This document shows, in pieces, positions 15,820 to 23,629 of a stretch of 44,198 nucleotides of DNA. A program made the translations under genes and the position numbers. Position 1 is the first letter of the stretch. Each line of letters starts with the position of its first letter. The stretch is from M55B118 sp964501715 (GTDB lineage Bacteria; Bacillota_I; Bacilli_A; Izemoplasmatales; Izemoplasmataceae). The DNA is taken from positions 1 through 44,198 of the forward strand of contig CAZCTR010000012.1 of NCBI GenBank assembly GCA_964501715.1. The letters are read 5' to 3'. Under the pieces are notes generated by a model. The model saw only the letters and a program-made list of their open reading frames with translations. It had not been told where the DNA came from and made no database searches.

Positions 15820-15825
15820 ATTATA
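15820..15825 (-). promoter_or_regulatory. Possible -10 element of the transhydrogenase operon
   Basis: A perfect TATAAT on the minus strand lies about 49 nt upstream of the pntAA GTG. No convincing -35 is visible, so an activator or another sigma factor may be involved. Confidence 0.4.
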
Positions 15826-15884
15826 GACCATATCCATGAATTTCGCATTCGATATCCTTCACCCTTTGTTGAAAGGGCAAACTT

Positions 15885-15898
15885 GTTCGTGCACGAAC
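15885..15898. promoter_or_regulatory. Perfect 14-bp palindrome between pnt operon and divergent gene
   Basis: GTTCGTG-CACGAAC is a perfect palindrome with no gap, lying between the divergent promoters at about 15820 and 15955. It looks like a dimeric regulator's operator; the regulator is unknown. Confidence 0.42.
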
Positions 15899-15949
15899 GT
15901 GAACGATTGGGTTTTATCCCTTCAAAAACGTGATATCGGATATGGCATA

Positions 15950-15958
15950 TGCTATAAT
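15950..15958 (+). promoter_or_regulatory. Extended -10 promoter of the small H-x13-H membrane protein
   Basis: TG-C-TATAAT gives an extended -10, with the hexamer at 15953-15958 and a poor TGATAT at 15931-15936 as -35. The GAGGG ribosome site and ATG at 15990 follow. Confidence 0.55.
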
Positions 15959-15989
15959 GAAGTGAAACCATATGAAAGAGGGTATGCAA

Positions 15990-16337
15990 ATGGTCGCACT
16001 CACAGGCTTTCTGACACTTTTATTCGTGCTTCTCGCCTCACTCAACAGACTCAAGGGCAAAGTGAAGAACCCTACATTCAAAAACCTCATGCGTTATCAC
16101 ACACTGTTCGGAGGTTTGGCTGCGCTGTTCGCACTTGTCCATATGACAATCAATGTGTCCGCAGGCGAATTGAGGATCACAGGCACCGTCGCGTTGCTCA
16201 TGGTTCTTGTGACCGTGTCACTCGGCGCATCTTTCAACAAAACACACAACAAGAATCTTTTCAAGGTGCACAGAACAATCGGACCTCTGACTCTGATAGC
16301 CATCATGGTCCACATGATCTTCAACAGTTCTTTTTAA
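15990..16337 (+). CDS. Small four-helix membrane protein with two H-x13-H helices (possible b-type cytochrome)
   Basis: This 115-residue protein has four membrane helices. Helix 2 (about residues 35-56) and helix 4 (about 93-112) each carry two His spaced H-x13-H: HTLFGGLAALFALVH and HRTIGPLTLIAIMVH. Paired His at this spacing across two helices is the haem arrangement of ferric-reductase and cytochrome b-type membrane proteins, so two stacked haems are possible. I cannot name a family. The ATG at 15990 has GAGGG upstream; an ATG 18 nt earlier has no ribosome site. It is divergent from the transhydrogenase operon. It may carry electrons across the membrane; this is inference. Confidence 0.65.
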   Translation: MVALTGFLTLLFVLLASLNRLKGKVKNPTFKNLMRYHTLFGGLAALFALVHMTINVSAGELRITGTVALLMVLVTVSLGASFNKTHNKNLFKVHRTIGPLTLIAIMVHMIFNSSF

Positions 16338-16360
16338 AAAATTATGAGGGACCAATTTAA

Positions 16361-16393
16361 AAACACATCGCCTATGATGGCGGTGTGTTTTTT
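16361..16393 (+). terminator. Bidirectional terminator between convergent genes
   Basis: AAACACATCGCC (16361-16372) pairs with GGCGGTGTGTTT (16379-16390) with one G-T pair and is followed by a T-run on the plus strand. On the minus strand it closes the DHHW gene, whose stop starts at 16393. Confidence 0.85.
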
Positions 16394-17487
16394 CAATTCA
16401 GCATCCAGCTGTCGTTGAGGATGTGTGTCGAATATAGAAACAGCACATCATCCGGTTCTTCCTCGATGTATTCGTCGAGGATATTCGGTGAGATGTATCT
16501 GAGGTCCACAAACGTGATCTTCTCGTATGCTTCCATGAGAAGGGGCGCTAGGCTGTTGGTGAAAGAGTCACCGAAAATGACGAGATGCTCATCAGTCGAG
16601 TGATTATCAGTCTGCAGTTCCGTGATGGGGCGATACCCTCCGAGAAATAGGTGATAAGGATCGACATCATGCAGTTTCTCAGTGTCATAGACTGTTTCGG
16701 ACTCCCCGGTGATAGGATTGACCCTTTCAGCGTTTCTTATGGTGTCGTTCACAAGCCATCCAAGCGTCTCGTTTTCAAGCGGTAGCCCCAACTGTCCTTG
16801 ATAGACACCACGGAAAGGCTTGTAAGTTTCCGTGTCATAATTGGCATTTGGAACATTTCCATCCTTCATCACATTCAGGATGTGTGCAGCGATGGGCGGC
16901 AAGGTTTTTTGGTCCCAATGATGGTCGGTGCGATAATAATGATCAATCGTAAGCAGGGATGAAAGATCGATGTGCTCCGAGTCAAAGCCGGGCTCATAAA
17001 AGGCGTCAGCGATGGCGCCGTAATCCATCACGGGAACCCCGTCCTTGTCGAGATAGCGATTCTTGTCCGGTATGTAAGCGTGATAGGTGTCGATGGATCC
17101 GTAATGCTCCCTTTTGATGCTTCCCATCAACGACAGAGCATTTTCAAGGGACGCCTCATCAAGAGGATGCATGAGTTCGTGCACATGGCCGTTATGGACG
17201 AGTAGATGGTTCACATCGTGTTGGTTGAACACATATAGCCTGCTTATGGCGTTCAAACTACGAAAACCTTCCCTCAGAAAGAATTGGTCGAGCAGATAGG
17301 TTTCCAACGTGTCCGAATATCCATGATCGGTGATGGTCTGCCATGTCGGGACAGGGAATTGTTTGAGATTCCGTCTCTCAGCATCACTGAAATCTTCATC
17401 AGCCGTGCCCAGATGCGTCACCATCCCAAGAAGAATCGTCACCGCAAAACCCAGCGTCACTATGATGTGCTTGATATGCGCTTGCAT
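16393..17487 (-). CDS. DHHW/AlgJ-like SGNH protein, partner of MBOAT O-acyltransferase
   Basis: This 364-residue protein has an N-terminal membrane anchor (about residues 8-25) and an extracytoplasmic domain. The DHHW motif is at residues 188-191 (TDHHWD) and GDSFT at 306-310, where Ser308 would be the nucleophile. IPDKNRYL (about 139-146) matches the I-P-x-K segment of AlgX/AlgJ-type acetyltransferases. Such proteins move acyl groups delivered by a MBOAT channel to a polysaccharide or teichoic-type polymer outside the membrane. It lies 12 nt after the MBOAT gene. The polymer is unknown, as no glycosyltransferase is in the window. Confidence 0.82.
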   Translation of the reverse strand: MQAHIKHIIVTLGFAVTILLGMVTHLGTADEDFSDAERRNLKQFPVPTWQTITDHGYSDTLETYLLDQFFLREGFRSLNAISRLYVFNQHDVNHLLVHNGHVHELMHPLDEASLENALSLMGSIKREHYGSIDTYHAYIPDKNRYLDKDGVPVMDYGAIADAFYEPGFDSEHIDLSSLLTIDHYYRTDHHWDQKTLPPIAAHILNVMKDGNVPNANYDTETYKPFRGVYQGQLGLPLENETLGWLVNDTIRNAERVNPITGESETVYDTEKLHDVDPYHLFLGGYRPITELQTDNHSTDEHLVIFGDSFTNSLAPLLMEAYEKITFVDLRYISPNILDEYIEEEPDDVLFLYSTHILNDSWMLN

Positions 17488-17499
17488 GCTAATAACCTC

Positions 17500-18903
17500 C
17501 TAGAACCTGAAATAAATGAATGGATTGAACGAACCGTCGACCAGAAAGCCGGTGACCATCAAGATCAAAACCATGTAAAAGGCGGATTCCGCAACGGTGA
17601 ACCATACCTTATCTCCTTGACTTCTTTTGATGCGTTCAACGATTCGTCTGAAAAGCGGCGTCGACCCGATTGCCGCGATGATAAGAAGCACCGCATAGCT
17701 GCTTAGATAATAAAGGGATTCTGTATCCACAAGTGGCAACACACGCCAAGCGAACAATCCTTTGATGTTCGACAGTCCCTCATTGAGACTGTCCGCGTTG
17801 AATAGAACAAAGCCTATGATGACCACGGACATGACATAGACATGGCGGATCATGATGGGAATTTTCTGATAACGGTCCTTGAGCACAACCTTCTCAACAA
17901 TCAAAAGCACCCCGTACATGAGTCCCCAAACTACAAAATTCCAAGCGGATCCATGCCAAAAGCCTGTCAGGAACCAGACGATGAGAAGATTGACCACGAG
18001 CCGTTTGAGTGTGACCCTGTTTCCCCCTAAGGGAATGTACACATAACGCCTGAACCATTCGCCGAGTGTCATATGCCAGCGTCGCCAGAACTCCGTGACG
18101 CTGCTTGAGATGTAGGGGTAGTTGAAATTTTTCGGAAAACGGAAGCCGAACATGCGTCCAAGACCTCTGGCCATGTCGCTGTAGCCTGAAAAGTCATAAT
18201 AGATCTGGAATGTGAAAGCAATCGCCATCAGCCAATGGAAAAGCACCGTCTGTGACCCGGCGTTTTGAAAATGCATACCGATTTCCGCCAAAGTGTTGGC
18301 AATCAGCACCTTCTTCGCAAGACCGAAGATGAAAAGCCGCACTCCTTTGTAGGTGTTCTCAAAACTGTGCGTCCTGCCTCTGAGCTGATCTTCGATCTGT
18401 TCATAGCGGACAATCGGTCCAGCAATCAGTTGTGGGAACAACGCCACATACATGAAAAAATCAAGGGCATTCCTCTGAACGCCCACCTCACCCCTGTAAA
18501 CGTCGATCGTGTAACTCAGGATCTGGAAAGTGTAGAAACTTATGCCAAGGGGCAGGACGAGACCTAGAAGCCGGATGTCCGCTTCAAAGAGCGCGTTCAC
18601 ATTTTCAATGAAAAAGTCCGAATACTTGAAAAATCCAAGGGCCCCTAGACTTAGGGCGATCGAACTGATCAGGAAAACCTTGCCGAGGACTTCGCCACGG
18701 TAACGCCCGATCAAAAGCCCGTGCACATATCCGGACAGGGAAGAAAACAGAAGGAGAACCGTATAGACCGGTTCTCCATAGAAGTAAAACAGCAGACTGA
18801 ACCCGAAAAGCACGGCATTCTTGTATTTGACTGGGACAGAGAAGTAAATGATGAAAAGCAGGGGAAGGAAGAAATACAGGAAGCTTACACTCGAAAATAC
18901 CAT
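17500..18903 (-). CDS. MBOAT-family O-acyltransferase (AlgI/PatA/DltB-like)
   Basis: This 467-residue membrane protein has about ten helices. EFWRRWHMTLGEWFRRY (about residues 271-287) is the AlgI/DltB signature, and the catalytic His317 sits in TGFWHGSAWNF. The family passes acyl groups from a cytosolic carrier through the membrane. Context with a DHHW protein 12 nt downstream and a DUF4358-type lipoprotein 23 nt upstream is the common polysaccharide O-acylation operon of Bacillota. No dltA or dltC is nearby, so D-alanylation is less likely. The ATG start gives the usual MVFSSVSFLYFFLP N-terminus. Confidence 0.92.
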   Translation of the reverse strand: MVFSSVSFLYFFLPLLFIIYFSVPVKYKNAVLFGFSLLFYFYGEPVYTVLLLFSSLSGYVHGLLIGRYRGEVLGKVFLISSIALSLGALGFFKYSDFFIENVNALFEADIRLLGLVLPLGISFYTFQILSYTIDVYRGEVGVQRNALDFFMYVALFPQLIAGPIVRYEQIEDQLRGRTHSFENTYKGVRLFIFGLAKKVLIANTLAEIGMHFQNAGSQTVLFHWLMAIAFTFQIYYDFSGYSDMARGLGRMFGFRFPKNFNYPYISSSVTEFWRRWHMTLGEWFRRYVYIPLGGNRVTLKRLVVNLLIVWFLTGFWHGSAWNFVVWGLMYGVLLIVEKVVLKDRYQKIPIMIRHVYVMSVVIIGFVLFNADSLNEGLSNIKGLFAWRVLPLVDTESLYYLSSYAVLLIIAAIGSTPLFRRIVERIKRSQGDKVWFTVAESAFYMVLILMVTGFLVDGSFNPFIYFRF

Positions 18904-18926
18904 GTTGTCAGTCCTTTAGGGTGGAT

Positions 18927-19430
18927 TTATTCTTCTACGTACATGTCTTCAAGCGCCAAGAACGCCTCGTGCAATGCATCCATATGTTCGTCACTCATGA
19001 TGATCACGATGACATCGCCGATATTGTCGACCATGATGCTTTCAGGGTCGACACCGATGCTGCCCCACTTCATTGGGTCGATGTTCTCTTTGATGCCGTT
19101 GACCATCACATCGATGTTCTCGCCTGCGGACACTCTGACAAGCGTCAACTCAAACGGGGTCATTGAAAGCTCCGGCACGTTCGCAATCGCACGATCGTAG
19201 TCGTATGCTTCAGTCCCCAAATGGAACGCCGTGCGATCATCGCTGACCTCTTCCACCGAGAGTCCCTCTAGGAACGACTGTGTCTCTTCATCCAGTTCTT
19301 CATAGTTGTGGATGTCCTCGAGCAATGTCTCAAGGTCCTCCTCGAGCACCCTCTCCTCGTGCGGACCGCCACAAGCGGCGACGGTGAAGAGGAGTATGCC
19401 CATTACTAGTGTGGTGATGATTTTTCTCAT
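18927..19430 (-). CDS. DUF4358-like lipoprotein
   Basis: This 167-residue exported lipoprotein has a signal peptide with the lipobox V-A-A-C, Cys near residue 20, followed by an acidic linker (about 22-55). The remaining domain resembles DUF4358, with the mark ENIDPMKWGSIGVDPESI and a closing GDVIVIIMSD. DUF4358 lipoproteins commonly accompany MBOAT-DHHW pairs in Bacillota. The function is unknown; it may help acyl transfer at the outer face of the membrane. I chose the ATG at 19430 because AGGAGG lies 7 nt upstream and it starts a clean signal peptide. No separate promoter is obvious, since the gene follows the terminator hairpin of the kinase gene by about 27 nt. Confidence 0.82.
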   Translation of the reverse strand: MRKIITTLVMGILLFTVAACGGPHEERVLEEDLETLLEDIHNYEELDEETQSFLEGLSVEEVSDDRTAFHLGTEAYDYDRAIANVPELSMTPFELTLVRVSAGENIDVMVNGIKENIDPMKWGSIGVDPESIMVDNIGDVIVIIMSDEHMDALHEAFLALEDMYVEE

Positions 19431-19454
19431 GTTTATCCTCCTTGTATGTTTTAT

Positions 19455-19505
19455 TGCAAAAGAAAAACCTCCGTTTTGCATCTTCATGATACAAAACCGG
19501 AGGTT
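19455..19505 (-). terminator. Terminator after the sensor kinase
   Basis: AACCTCCGTTTTG (19466-19478) pairs with CAAAACCGGAGGTT (19492-19505), leaving one bulged C. On the minus strand TTTTTCTTTTGCA follows. It separates the two-component operon from the lipoprotein-MBOAT-DHHW operon, but leaky readthrough is possible. Confidence 0.78.
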
Positions 19506-19519
19506 AAATGAATGTAAAG

Positions 19520-20590
19520 TCACCACTTAATGGTGAACGTCGTGCCCTGATTCTCTGAACTGTCCACCGTGATGGTCATCTGATGCCTGTCGAGAATCTC
19601 TTTCACAATGGAAAGACCAAGTCCGTTTCCGCCATACTCCTTTGACCTTGATGCTTCGACCCGATAGAAGGGGTCGAAGATCTTATTAAGGTGCTCTTTA
19701 TTGATCCCGGGCCCGTCATCCTCGATTCTAAGAGCATTCTCAAAAGCGCGGATCACCACATGGCCACCTTCATGACCATAGCGAAGGGCGTTATGGATGA
19801 GATTCTTGAACGCCCGCTCAAGGAGCGGTTTGCTTCCGTGCAGCCGAGTGTCCCCCTTGAGTTCTATGGTCATGTGCTTGCTGTTGGCGAGATCATTCAT
19901 GCTTTCATCCTTCAGGGCCATATCATGAAGATGGAAATGGGTCTTGTCAATCGTGCTCACATGCATCTCAAGCAATTCCTTCACAAGTGTGTGCATGCTC
20001 TCCATGTGCTCCCTGGTCAGATTGAGAACCTCCAGAACCTCGTCTTTGGAAGGGTCGTCATCCATATCGAGCACCTCTATGTTCGTCATGACCGCTGAGA
20101 GCGGGGTCTTGAGCTCATGTGCGGCGTTCTGTGCAAAACGCCTCTGTGACTCAAGGGTCGTGTTGACCTTGTTGAGCAGACGGTTGAAGGCGTGTTCAAG
20201 TTTTCGGACTTCCCGTGAATCGTTTGAAACCCGTATCGATTTTGGCAGGTTATCCGGATCAAGCGTATCCATGGTGGCCGTCAACTCATTCAAAGGCTTC
20301 AAAGCCTTCTTTGTCATGACCCTGAATGTGAAGACCGCGAGGCTTGCGAACAAAAGGATTAAAATGCCGGCGATGACATAAAAGGATGTGCGTGCATCCT
20401 TCAAAAAGGCTTGGATGTTTTCATTCACGGCACTCGAAGCGTCGAGTCCCGAAGTTTCCCTATAGGCTTCAAAACTTAGCAGTCTGTGTACCGAATAGAA
20501 AAGAGCGGTCATCATCAGCGCGCTCATCACGGTCAATGTCACCATGTTCATGACCGTAAGCCTTTGACCAATCGAGCGATCATTCCACAT
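19520..20590 (-). CDS. Sensor histidine kinase, OmpR-partner class
   Basis: This 356-residue kinase has two membrane helices (about residues 11-36 and 70-92) flanking a small extracytoplasmic loop of about 33 residues, then HAMP (about 92-145). The H-box NAAHELKTPLSAV has phospho-acceptor His158. The N-box NLIHNALRYG, G1 DDGPGI, F-box FDPFYR and G2 GNGLGLSIV are all intact. The loop is too short for a large ligand domain, so it may sense membrane or envelope state or a partner protein. It overlaps the response-regulator stop by 11 nt, so the two form a cognate pair. Confidence 0.93.
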   Translation of the reverse strand: MWNDRSIGQRLTVMNMVTLTVMSALMMTALFYSVHRLLSFEAYRETSGLDASSAVNENIQAFLKDARTSFYVIAGILILLFASLAVFTFRVMTKKALKPLNELTATMDTLDPDNLPKSIRVSNDSREVRKLEHAFNRLLNKVNTTLESQRRFAQNAAHELKTPLSAVMTNIEVLDMDDDPSKDEVLEVLNLTREHMESMHTLVKELLEMHVSTIDKTHFHLHDMALKDESMNDLANSKHMTIELKGDTRLHGSKPLLERAFKNLIHNALRYGHEGGHVVIRAFENALRIEDDGPGINKEHLNKIFDPFYRVEASRSKEYGGNGLGLSIVKEILDRHQMTITVDSSENQGTTFTIKW

Positions 20591-21233
20591 AGTATCCTGA
20601 ACCCCTCACTGTCTTGATGAATGCCTTCGGGAGTTTTTTTCTAAGCGAGCTCAAGTGAACCTTGAAAGCTTGCGAAAAGAGATCCGCCGTGTCATCCCAC
20701 ACGTGTTCGATGATCGTCTCGGCAGACTGTATCTCTCCTTTATGCATGAGCAAATATTCCAGGATGCCGTATTCCTTGTTCGTGAGGGATACGGTCTCAC
20801 CGTTGACGTTCACCTGTCTCAAGGATGTATCCAACTTGACGCTGCCGCTTTCAATCACTCGGTCCTCGGTACGGTAATCCCTTCGTATCAAGGCGCGGAC
20901 GCGGGCCTTGAGCTCATGGAAACTGAAAGGCTTCGCGAGGTAATCGTTCGCTCCGAGATCCAAGCCCTCGACCTTGTCCTCCACTTCACCTCGGGCTGAG
21001 AGAATGAGCACACTCACCTGTTTGTCATCCTCCCTGATGGCCTTGAGTATCTCAAGGCCATCGAGCCTCGGAAGATTGAGATCGAGGATGATCACATCAT
21101 AGTGGGCCGCGAAAAACTTATCCAGAGCCTCTTCTCCGTCTGTAGCCGCATCTGTCGCATACCCTGATTTCTCAAACCCTTTTTGGATGGCTTTAAGAAG
21201 GGTTTTCTCATCCTCCACAACCAAAAGCCTCAT
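20580..21233 (-). CDS. OmpR/PhoB-family response regulator
   Basis: This 217-residue regulator has a receiver domain (about residues 1-115) and a winged-helix DNA-binding domain (about 125-217). Acidic residues E7/D8, the phospho-acceptor D51 (VIILDLNLP) and K101 (YLAKPFS) are present. AGGAGG lies 8 nt before the ATG. Upstream, two TTAAC half-sites spaced 11 bp apart look like an OmpR-type tandem binding site and suggest autoregulation. With the kinase next to it and the envelope acylation operon downstream, it may respond to envelope stress; this is inference. Confidence 0.94.
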   Translation of the reverse strand: MRLLVVEDEKTLLKAIQKGFEKSGYATDAATDGEEALDKFFAAHYDVIILDLNLPRLDGLEILKAIREDDKQVSVLILSARGEVEDKVEGLDLGANDYLAKPFSFHELKARVRALIRRDYRTEDRVIESGSVKLDTSLRQVNVNGETVSLTNKEYGILEYLLMHKGEIQSAETIIEHVWDDTADLFSQAFKVHLSSLRKKLPKAFIKTVRGSGYYVE

Positions 21234-21259
21234 AGGACCACCTCCTGCGAGTCATCTTT

Positions 21260-21292
21260 AATATAACAAACCGGACGTTAAGCGAATGTTAA
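21260..21292 (-). promoter_or_regulatory. Promoter region of the two-component operon with tandem TTAAC repeats
   Basis: On the minus strand a -10-like TATATT lies at 21260-21265. Upstream are two TTAAC direct repeats (minus-strand sense, complement of GTTAA at 21277-21281 and 21288-21292), one helical turn (11 bp) apart. They overlap the -35 region, as expected for an OmpR/PhoB-type activator site. Confidence 0.48.
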
Positions 21293-21294
21293 GC

Positions 21295-22353
21295 TCATGT
21301 TTTGAGCAGAATCCTGATCACCTTCATCACAAACCGGACCGCTTCTATCCTGAATGAGTCATCGTTGAAGCTTCCTGTGATCACTGACCTTGTCTTCGGA
21401 TGATAAACCATGAAAGCTCCCGTCGCCCCGAACACCCCATAGGCATATTTGAAGTTGGAAAAGTCGAGAAGCGGTGATTTGAGAATCCACACCCCCATGC
21501 CGTAACGGATCATGGGAAACATGAATCTTGTCGTCTCAACCATTTCATCCTTGGTGTTCCCATTCAACAGCCTACCTTCGCTAAAAGCTTTCATGAAGAC
21601 GTTGAAGTCTTCAAGGGGACCAGTGACACTGCCACCGGCATAATCCACCCATCCGTAACCCGGATGGTCAAGCCCCTTGATGCCGCCGATGGTGAATGGC
21701 GCAATGTCTTGAATGTCTTTTGCGGGCTTCGACTGTGAGAGCAGGAACGTCCTCTCCATCTTGAGAGGATCGAATATGGTTTCATGCATGGCATCATGAA
21801 AGGTTTTACCTGTGAGGTGCTCAACGATGAGACCAAGGATATAATAGTTCGTATCCGCATAAGACATTTTCTTACCCGGTGGGAATTTCACATTCGCATG
21901 TGCCTTGACATAATCAATAAGCTGTCTTGGCTTCATGTTTTCCCCTTGGCCATCTAGTGTTTTAATCAGATCCCAGAAAACATCCCCAAGCCCTGATGTG
22001 TGCATGAGGAGATGGCGCACTGTGATGGTCTTCGAATGATCGATGCCGTTCAAAATGTGGATTCCCTCCATCACACCTTCTTCAAGATGTTCGTATGCAG
22101 GGTCATCGAAATCGAGCTTCCCCTCATCCTTTAGCATTCCGATAAGGGTCGCGGTGAAAAGCTTCCCCACACTCGCCATGTATTGTGGGCGCATGGGATC
22201 AAGTGGTGGGGCCACTCCACGGACAATGTCCGTATCCATCCCCAGAAGCTCACTCTTGACTGAAAGGGAAGCGAATTTGGAACGGCCTCTTTTGTCCATC
22301 GTCTTTTCAAGCAGTTGAGTCAGTTGGCTCTCGATATGTGTAAGTCTGTCCAT
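21295..22353 (-). CDS. Serine hydrolase, beta-lactamase family (class C/EstB-like)
   Basis: This 352-residue protein has the class C-type fold. The SxxK motif is S61-V-G-K64, and the Tyr motif is YADTNY with Tyr165. MHTSGLGD (about residues 118-125) matches the conserved H-T-S-G-L segment. Such proteins are esterases, peptidases or cell-wall DD-peptidases, rarely true beta-lactamases. There is no signal peptide, so it is probably cytosolic. I chose the ATG at 22353 because GGAG lies 7 nt upstream; an in-frame ATG at 22371 lacks one. A 22-bp inverted repeat lies just upstream. It is transcribed toward the response-regulator gene, with about 60 bp between. Confidence 0.85.
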   Translation of the reverse strand: MDRLTHIESQLTQLLEKTMDKRGRSKFASLSVKSELLGMDTDIVRGVAPPLDPMRPQYMASVGKLFTATLIGMLKDEGKLDFDDPAYEHLEEGVMEGIHILNGIDHSKTITVRHLLMHTSGLGDVFWDLIKTLDGQGENMKPRQLIDYVKAHANVKFPPGKKMSYADTNYYILGLIVEHLTGKTFHDAMHETIFDPLKMERTFLLSQSKPAKDIQDIAPFTIGGIKGLDHPGYGWVDYAGGSVTGPLEDFNVFMKAFSEGRLLNGNTKDEMVETTRFMFPMIRYGMGVWILKSPLLDFSNFKYAYGVFGATGAFMVYHPKTRSVITGSFNDDSFRIEAVRFVMKVIRILLKT

Positions 22354-22376
22354 CGGATCACTCCAAGTCATTATTT

Positions 22377-22416
22377 GTCCATTCGATGAAGAATGGACCT
22401 ATCCTTCAAATGTCAA
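22377..22416 (-). promoter_or_regulatory. Putative promoter and operator dyad of the serine hydrolase gene
   Basis: On the minus strand a consensus TTGACA (22411-22416) is followed after 15 bp by a weak CATTCT -10. That hexamer lies within an inverted repeat with 8-bp arms, GTCCATTC (22377-22384) and GAATGGAC (22391-22398), 6 bp apart. A repressor bound there would block the promoter; alternatively the repeat forms a leader hairpin. Confidence 0.38.
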
Positions 22417-22492
22417 CGGTCATGTTAATGAAGGTTTGATTGATTCCCTACACTTCAAGTGTATCATGACTGCCCGTGCGGTAGGTAGAAAT

Positions 22493-22520
22493 TTGTATCT
22501 ATGTGTTTTTCTGATAGAAT
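22493..22520 (+). promoter_or_regulatory. Promoter of the 131-residue membrane protein
   Basis: TTGTAT (22493-22498) and TAGAAT (22515-22520) are 16 bp apart; AGGAG and the ATG at 22552 follow. Confidence 0.45.
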
Positions 22521-22551
22521 TAAAACAGGTCAATCTACATAAGGAGCGCCT

Positions 22552-22947
22552 ATGAAATCCTATCAAATCACCGAATCCCACAGAAGACTTCTAAGAGCAG
22601 CACTGGTCATTGAAGCGCTCCATATAATGATCTTCTTGATGATTCCTCTCTTAGGGTGGGTCGGTCTCCAAAAGGCTCAGGATGACCATACGGAAGGGTT
22701 TGTGCTGATCCTGACCCTGTCTGTCCCCCTTGTGCTTTTCTCATTCGTCCTTTTGGTGTTTCTGTTGATCAACCACCGGAACTACAAGCGGCTGAAGGCA
22801 GGCAGGGTTTCAAAAAGGAAGGCGGAAAATATCTTCACCTTCCATCTCGTTTACGGCATCATCATAGGCTTTTTTTTCGCCCTTTTCCTGATCGGCATCC
22901 CCTATGTCGTCAGTTACACCAAGCGCAATCAATCACTGAACTCTTGA
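22552..22947 (+). CDS. Small membrane protein of unknown function
   Basis: I do not recognise this 131-residue protein. It has three membrane helices at about residues 16-38, 50-73 and 97-122. A basic cytosolic loop between helices 2 and 3 reads NHRNYKRLKAGRVSKRKAE. The ATG has AGGAG at good spacing, and promoter and terminator are its own, so it is a monocistronic unit. It is divergent from the serine hydrolase gene and convergent with the redox operon. No catalytic or metal-binding motif is visible. Confidence 0.7.
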   Translation: MKSYQITESHRRLLRAALVIEALHIMIFLMIPLLGWVGLQKAQDDHTEGFVLILTLSVPLVLFSFVLLVFLLINHRNYKRLKAGRVSKRKAENIFTFHLVYGIIIGFFFALFLIGIPYVVSYTKRNQSLNS

Positions 22948-22953
22948 ATAAAA

Positions 22954-22983
22954 CACCCTTCCAGCTGGAAGGGTGGTTTTTTT
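22954..22983 (+). terminator. Bidirectional terminator
   Basis: CACCCTTCC (22954-22962) pairs with GGAAGGGTG (22967-22975) around an AGCT loop. A G and T7 follow on the plus strand, and an A-rich flank serves the convergent redox operon on the other side. Confidence 0.87.
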
Positions 22984-23629
22984 ATAGGCCTTCGATTTGA
23001 TCGAGGTATTGTTCAAGGGGTTGATTGCCGACGAATTCATGTTCGTCGTTGATCACAATCTTCGGCACGCCACTGACATTGAATTTCTGGGAAAGCTCAC
23101 CGAATGTCTGCGCTTCGATCATTTCACCTTCGATGTTGTCATTGAGCATCGCGAGACGATGGGCGTTCTGCACAGCACCTGGACAGTGCGGGCAGCTCAA
23201 GGTTACAAAGACCTTGATATTGACAGGTTTTTCAATCTTGGAGAGGCGGTTTTTGATGGTCTGGTCGAAACCGTAATCCATCCCTGACATGTCGACTAGG
23301 GCTGAGAGAAAAGAGTTGATTTCGTGACCGGCTGGGATGCCGTTGAACTTCACGCCTTTGTAATGGCCTTCGCTGTCGAGCACGACGAAGCTCGGTGACA
23401 TCGTGATGCCGTATTTCTCTGCGGCTTCACGATCATTTTCACGGTCTTTCTGGATGACACTGACCTTCTCGGAAAGCTGTGAGACTTCGTTCAATAGCTG
23501 TTTAGTCTCCTTGCAGGTGTTGCATGTGCCCTCTTCTGTGAAAAGGACCATTTGAACGCCTTCTTTCATGGGCGTCAAAAATTCTTTAATTTGCTTCTTT
23601 ACTTCTTCGTTCAATAGACTGTTCGCCAT
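22982..23629 (-). CDS. Two-thioredoxin-fold protein (PDO / AhpF N-terminal-domain type)
   Basis: This 215-residue protein has two thioredoxin folds in tandem. The first carries C36-N-T-C39 and the second C146-P-H-C149, with cis-Pro motifs MSPSF and SGVPKI. The architecture equals archaeal/thermophile protein disulfide oxidoreductase and the N-terminal domain of AhpF. In E. coli AhpF, however, the first fold has lost its CxxC; here both are present. It should accept electrons from the flavoprotein encoded just upstream, whose gene overlaps it by 44 nt, and pass them to peroxiredoxins or other disulfides. AAGGAG precedes the ATG. No ahpC is in the window. Confidence 0.87.
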   Translation of the reverse strand: MANSLLNEEVKKQIKEFLTPMKEGVQMVLFTEEGTCNTCKETKQLLNEVSQLSEKVSVIQKDRENDREAAEKYGITMSPSFVVLDSEGHYKGVKFNGIPAGHEINSFLSALVDMSGMDYGFDQTIKNRLSKIEKPVNIKVFVTLSCPHCPGAVQNAHRLAMLNDNIEGEMIEAQTFGELSQKFNVSGVPKIVINDEHEFVGNQPLEQYLDQIEGL

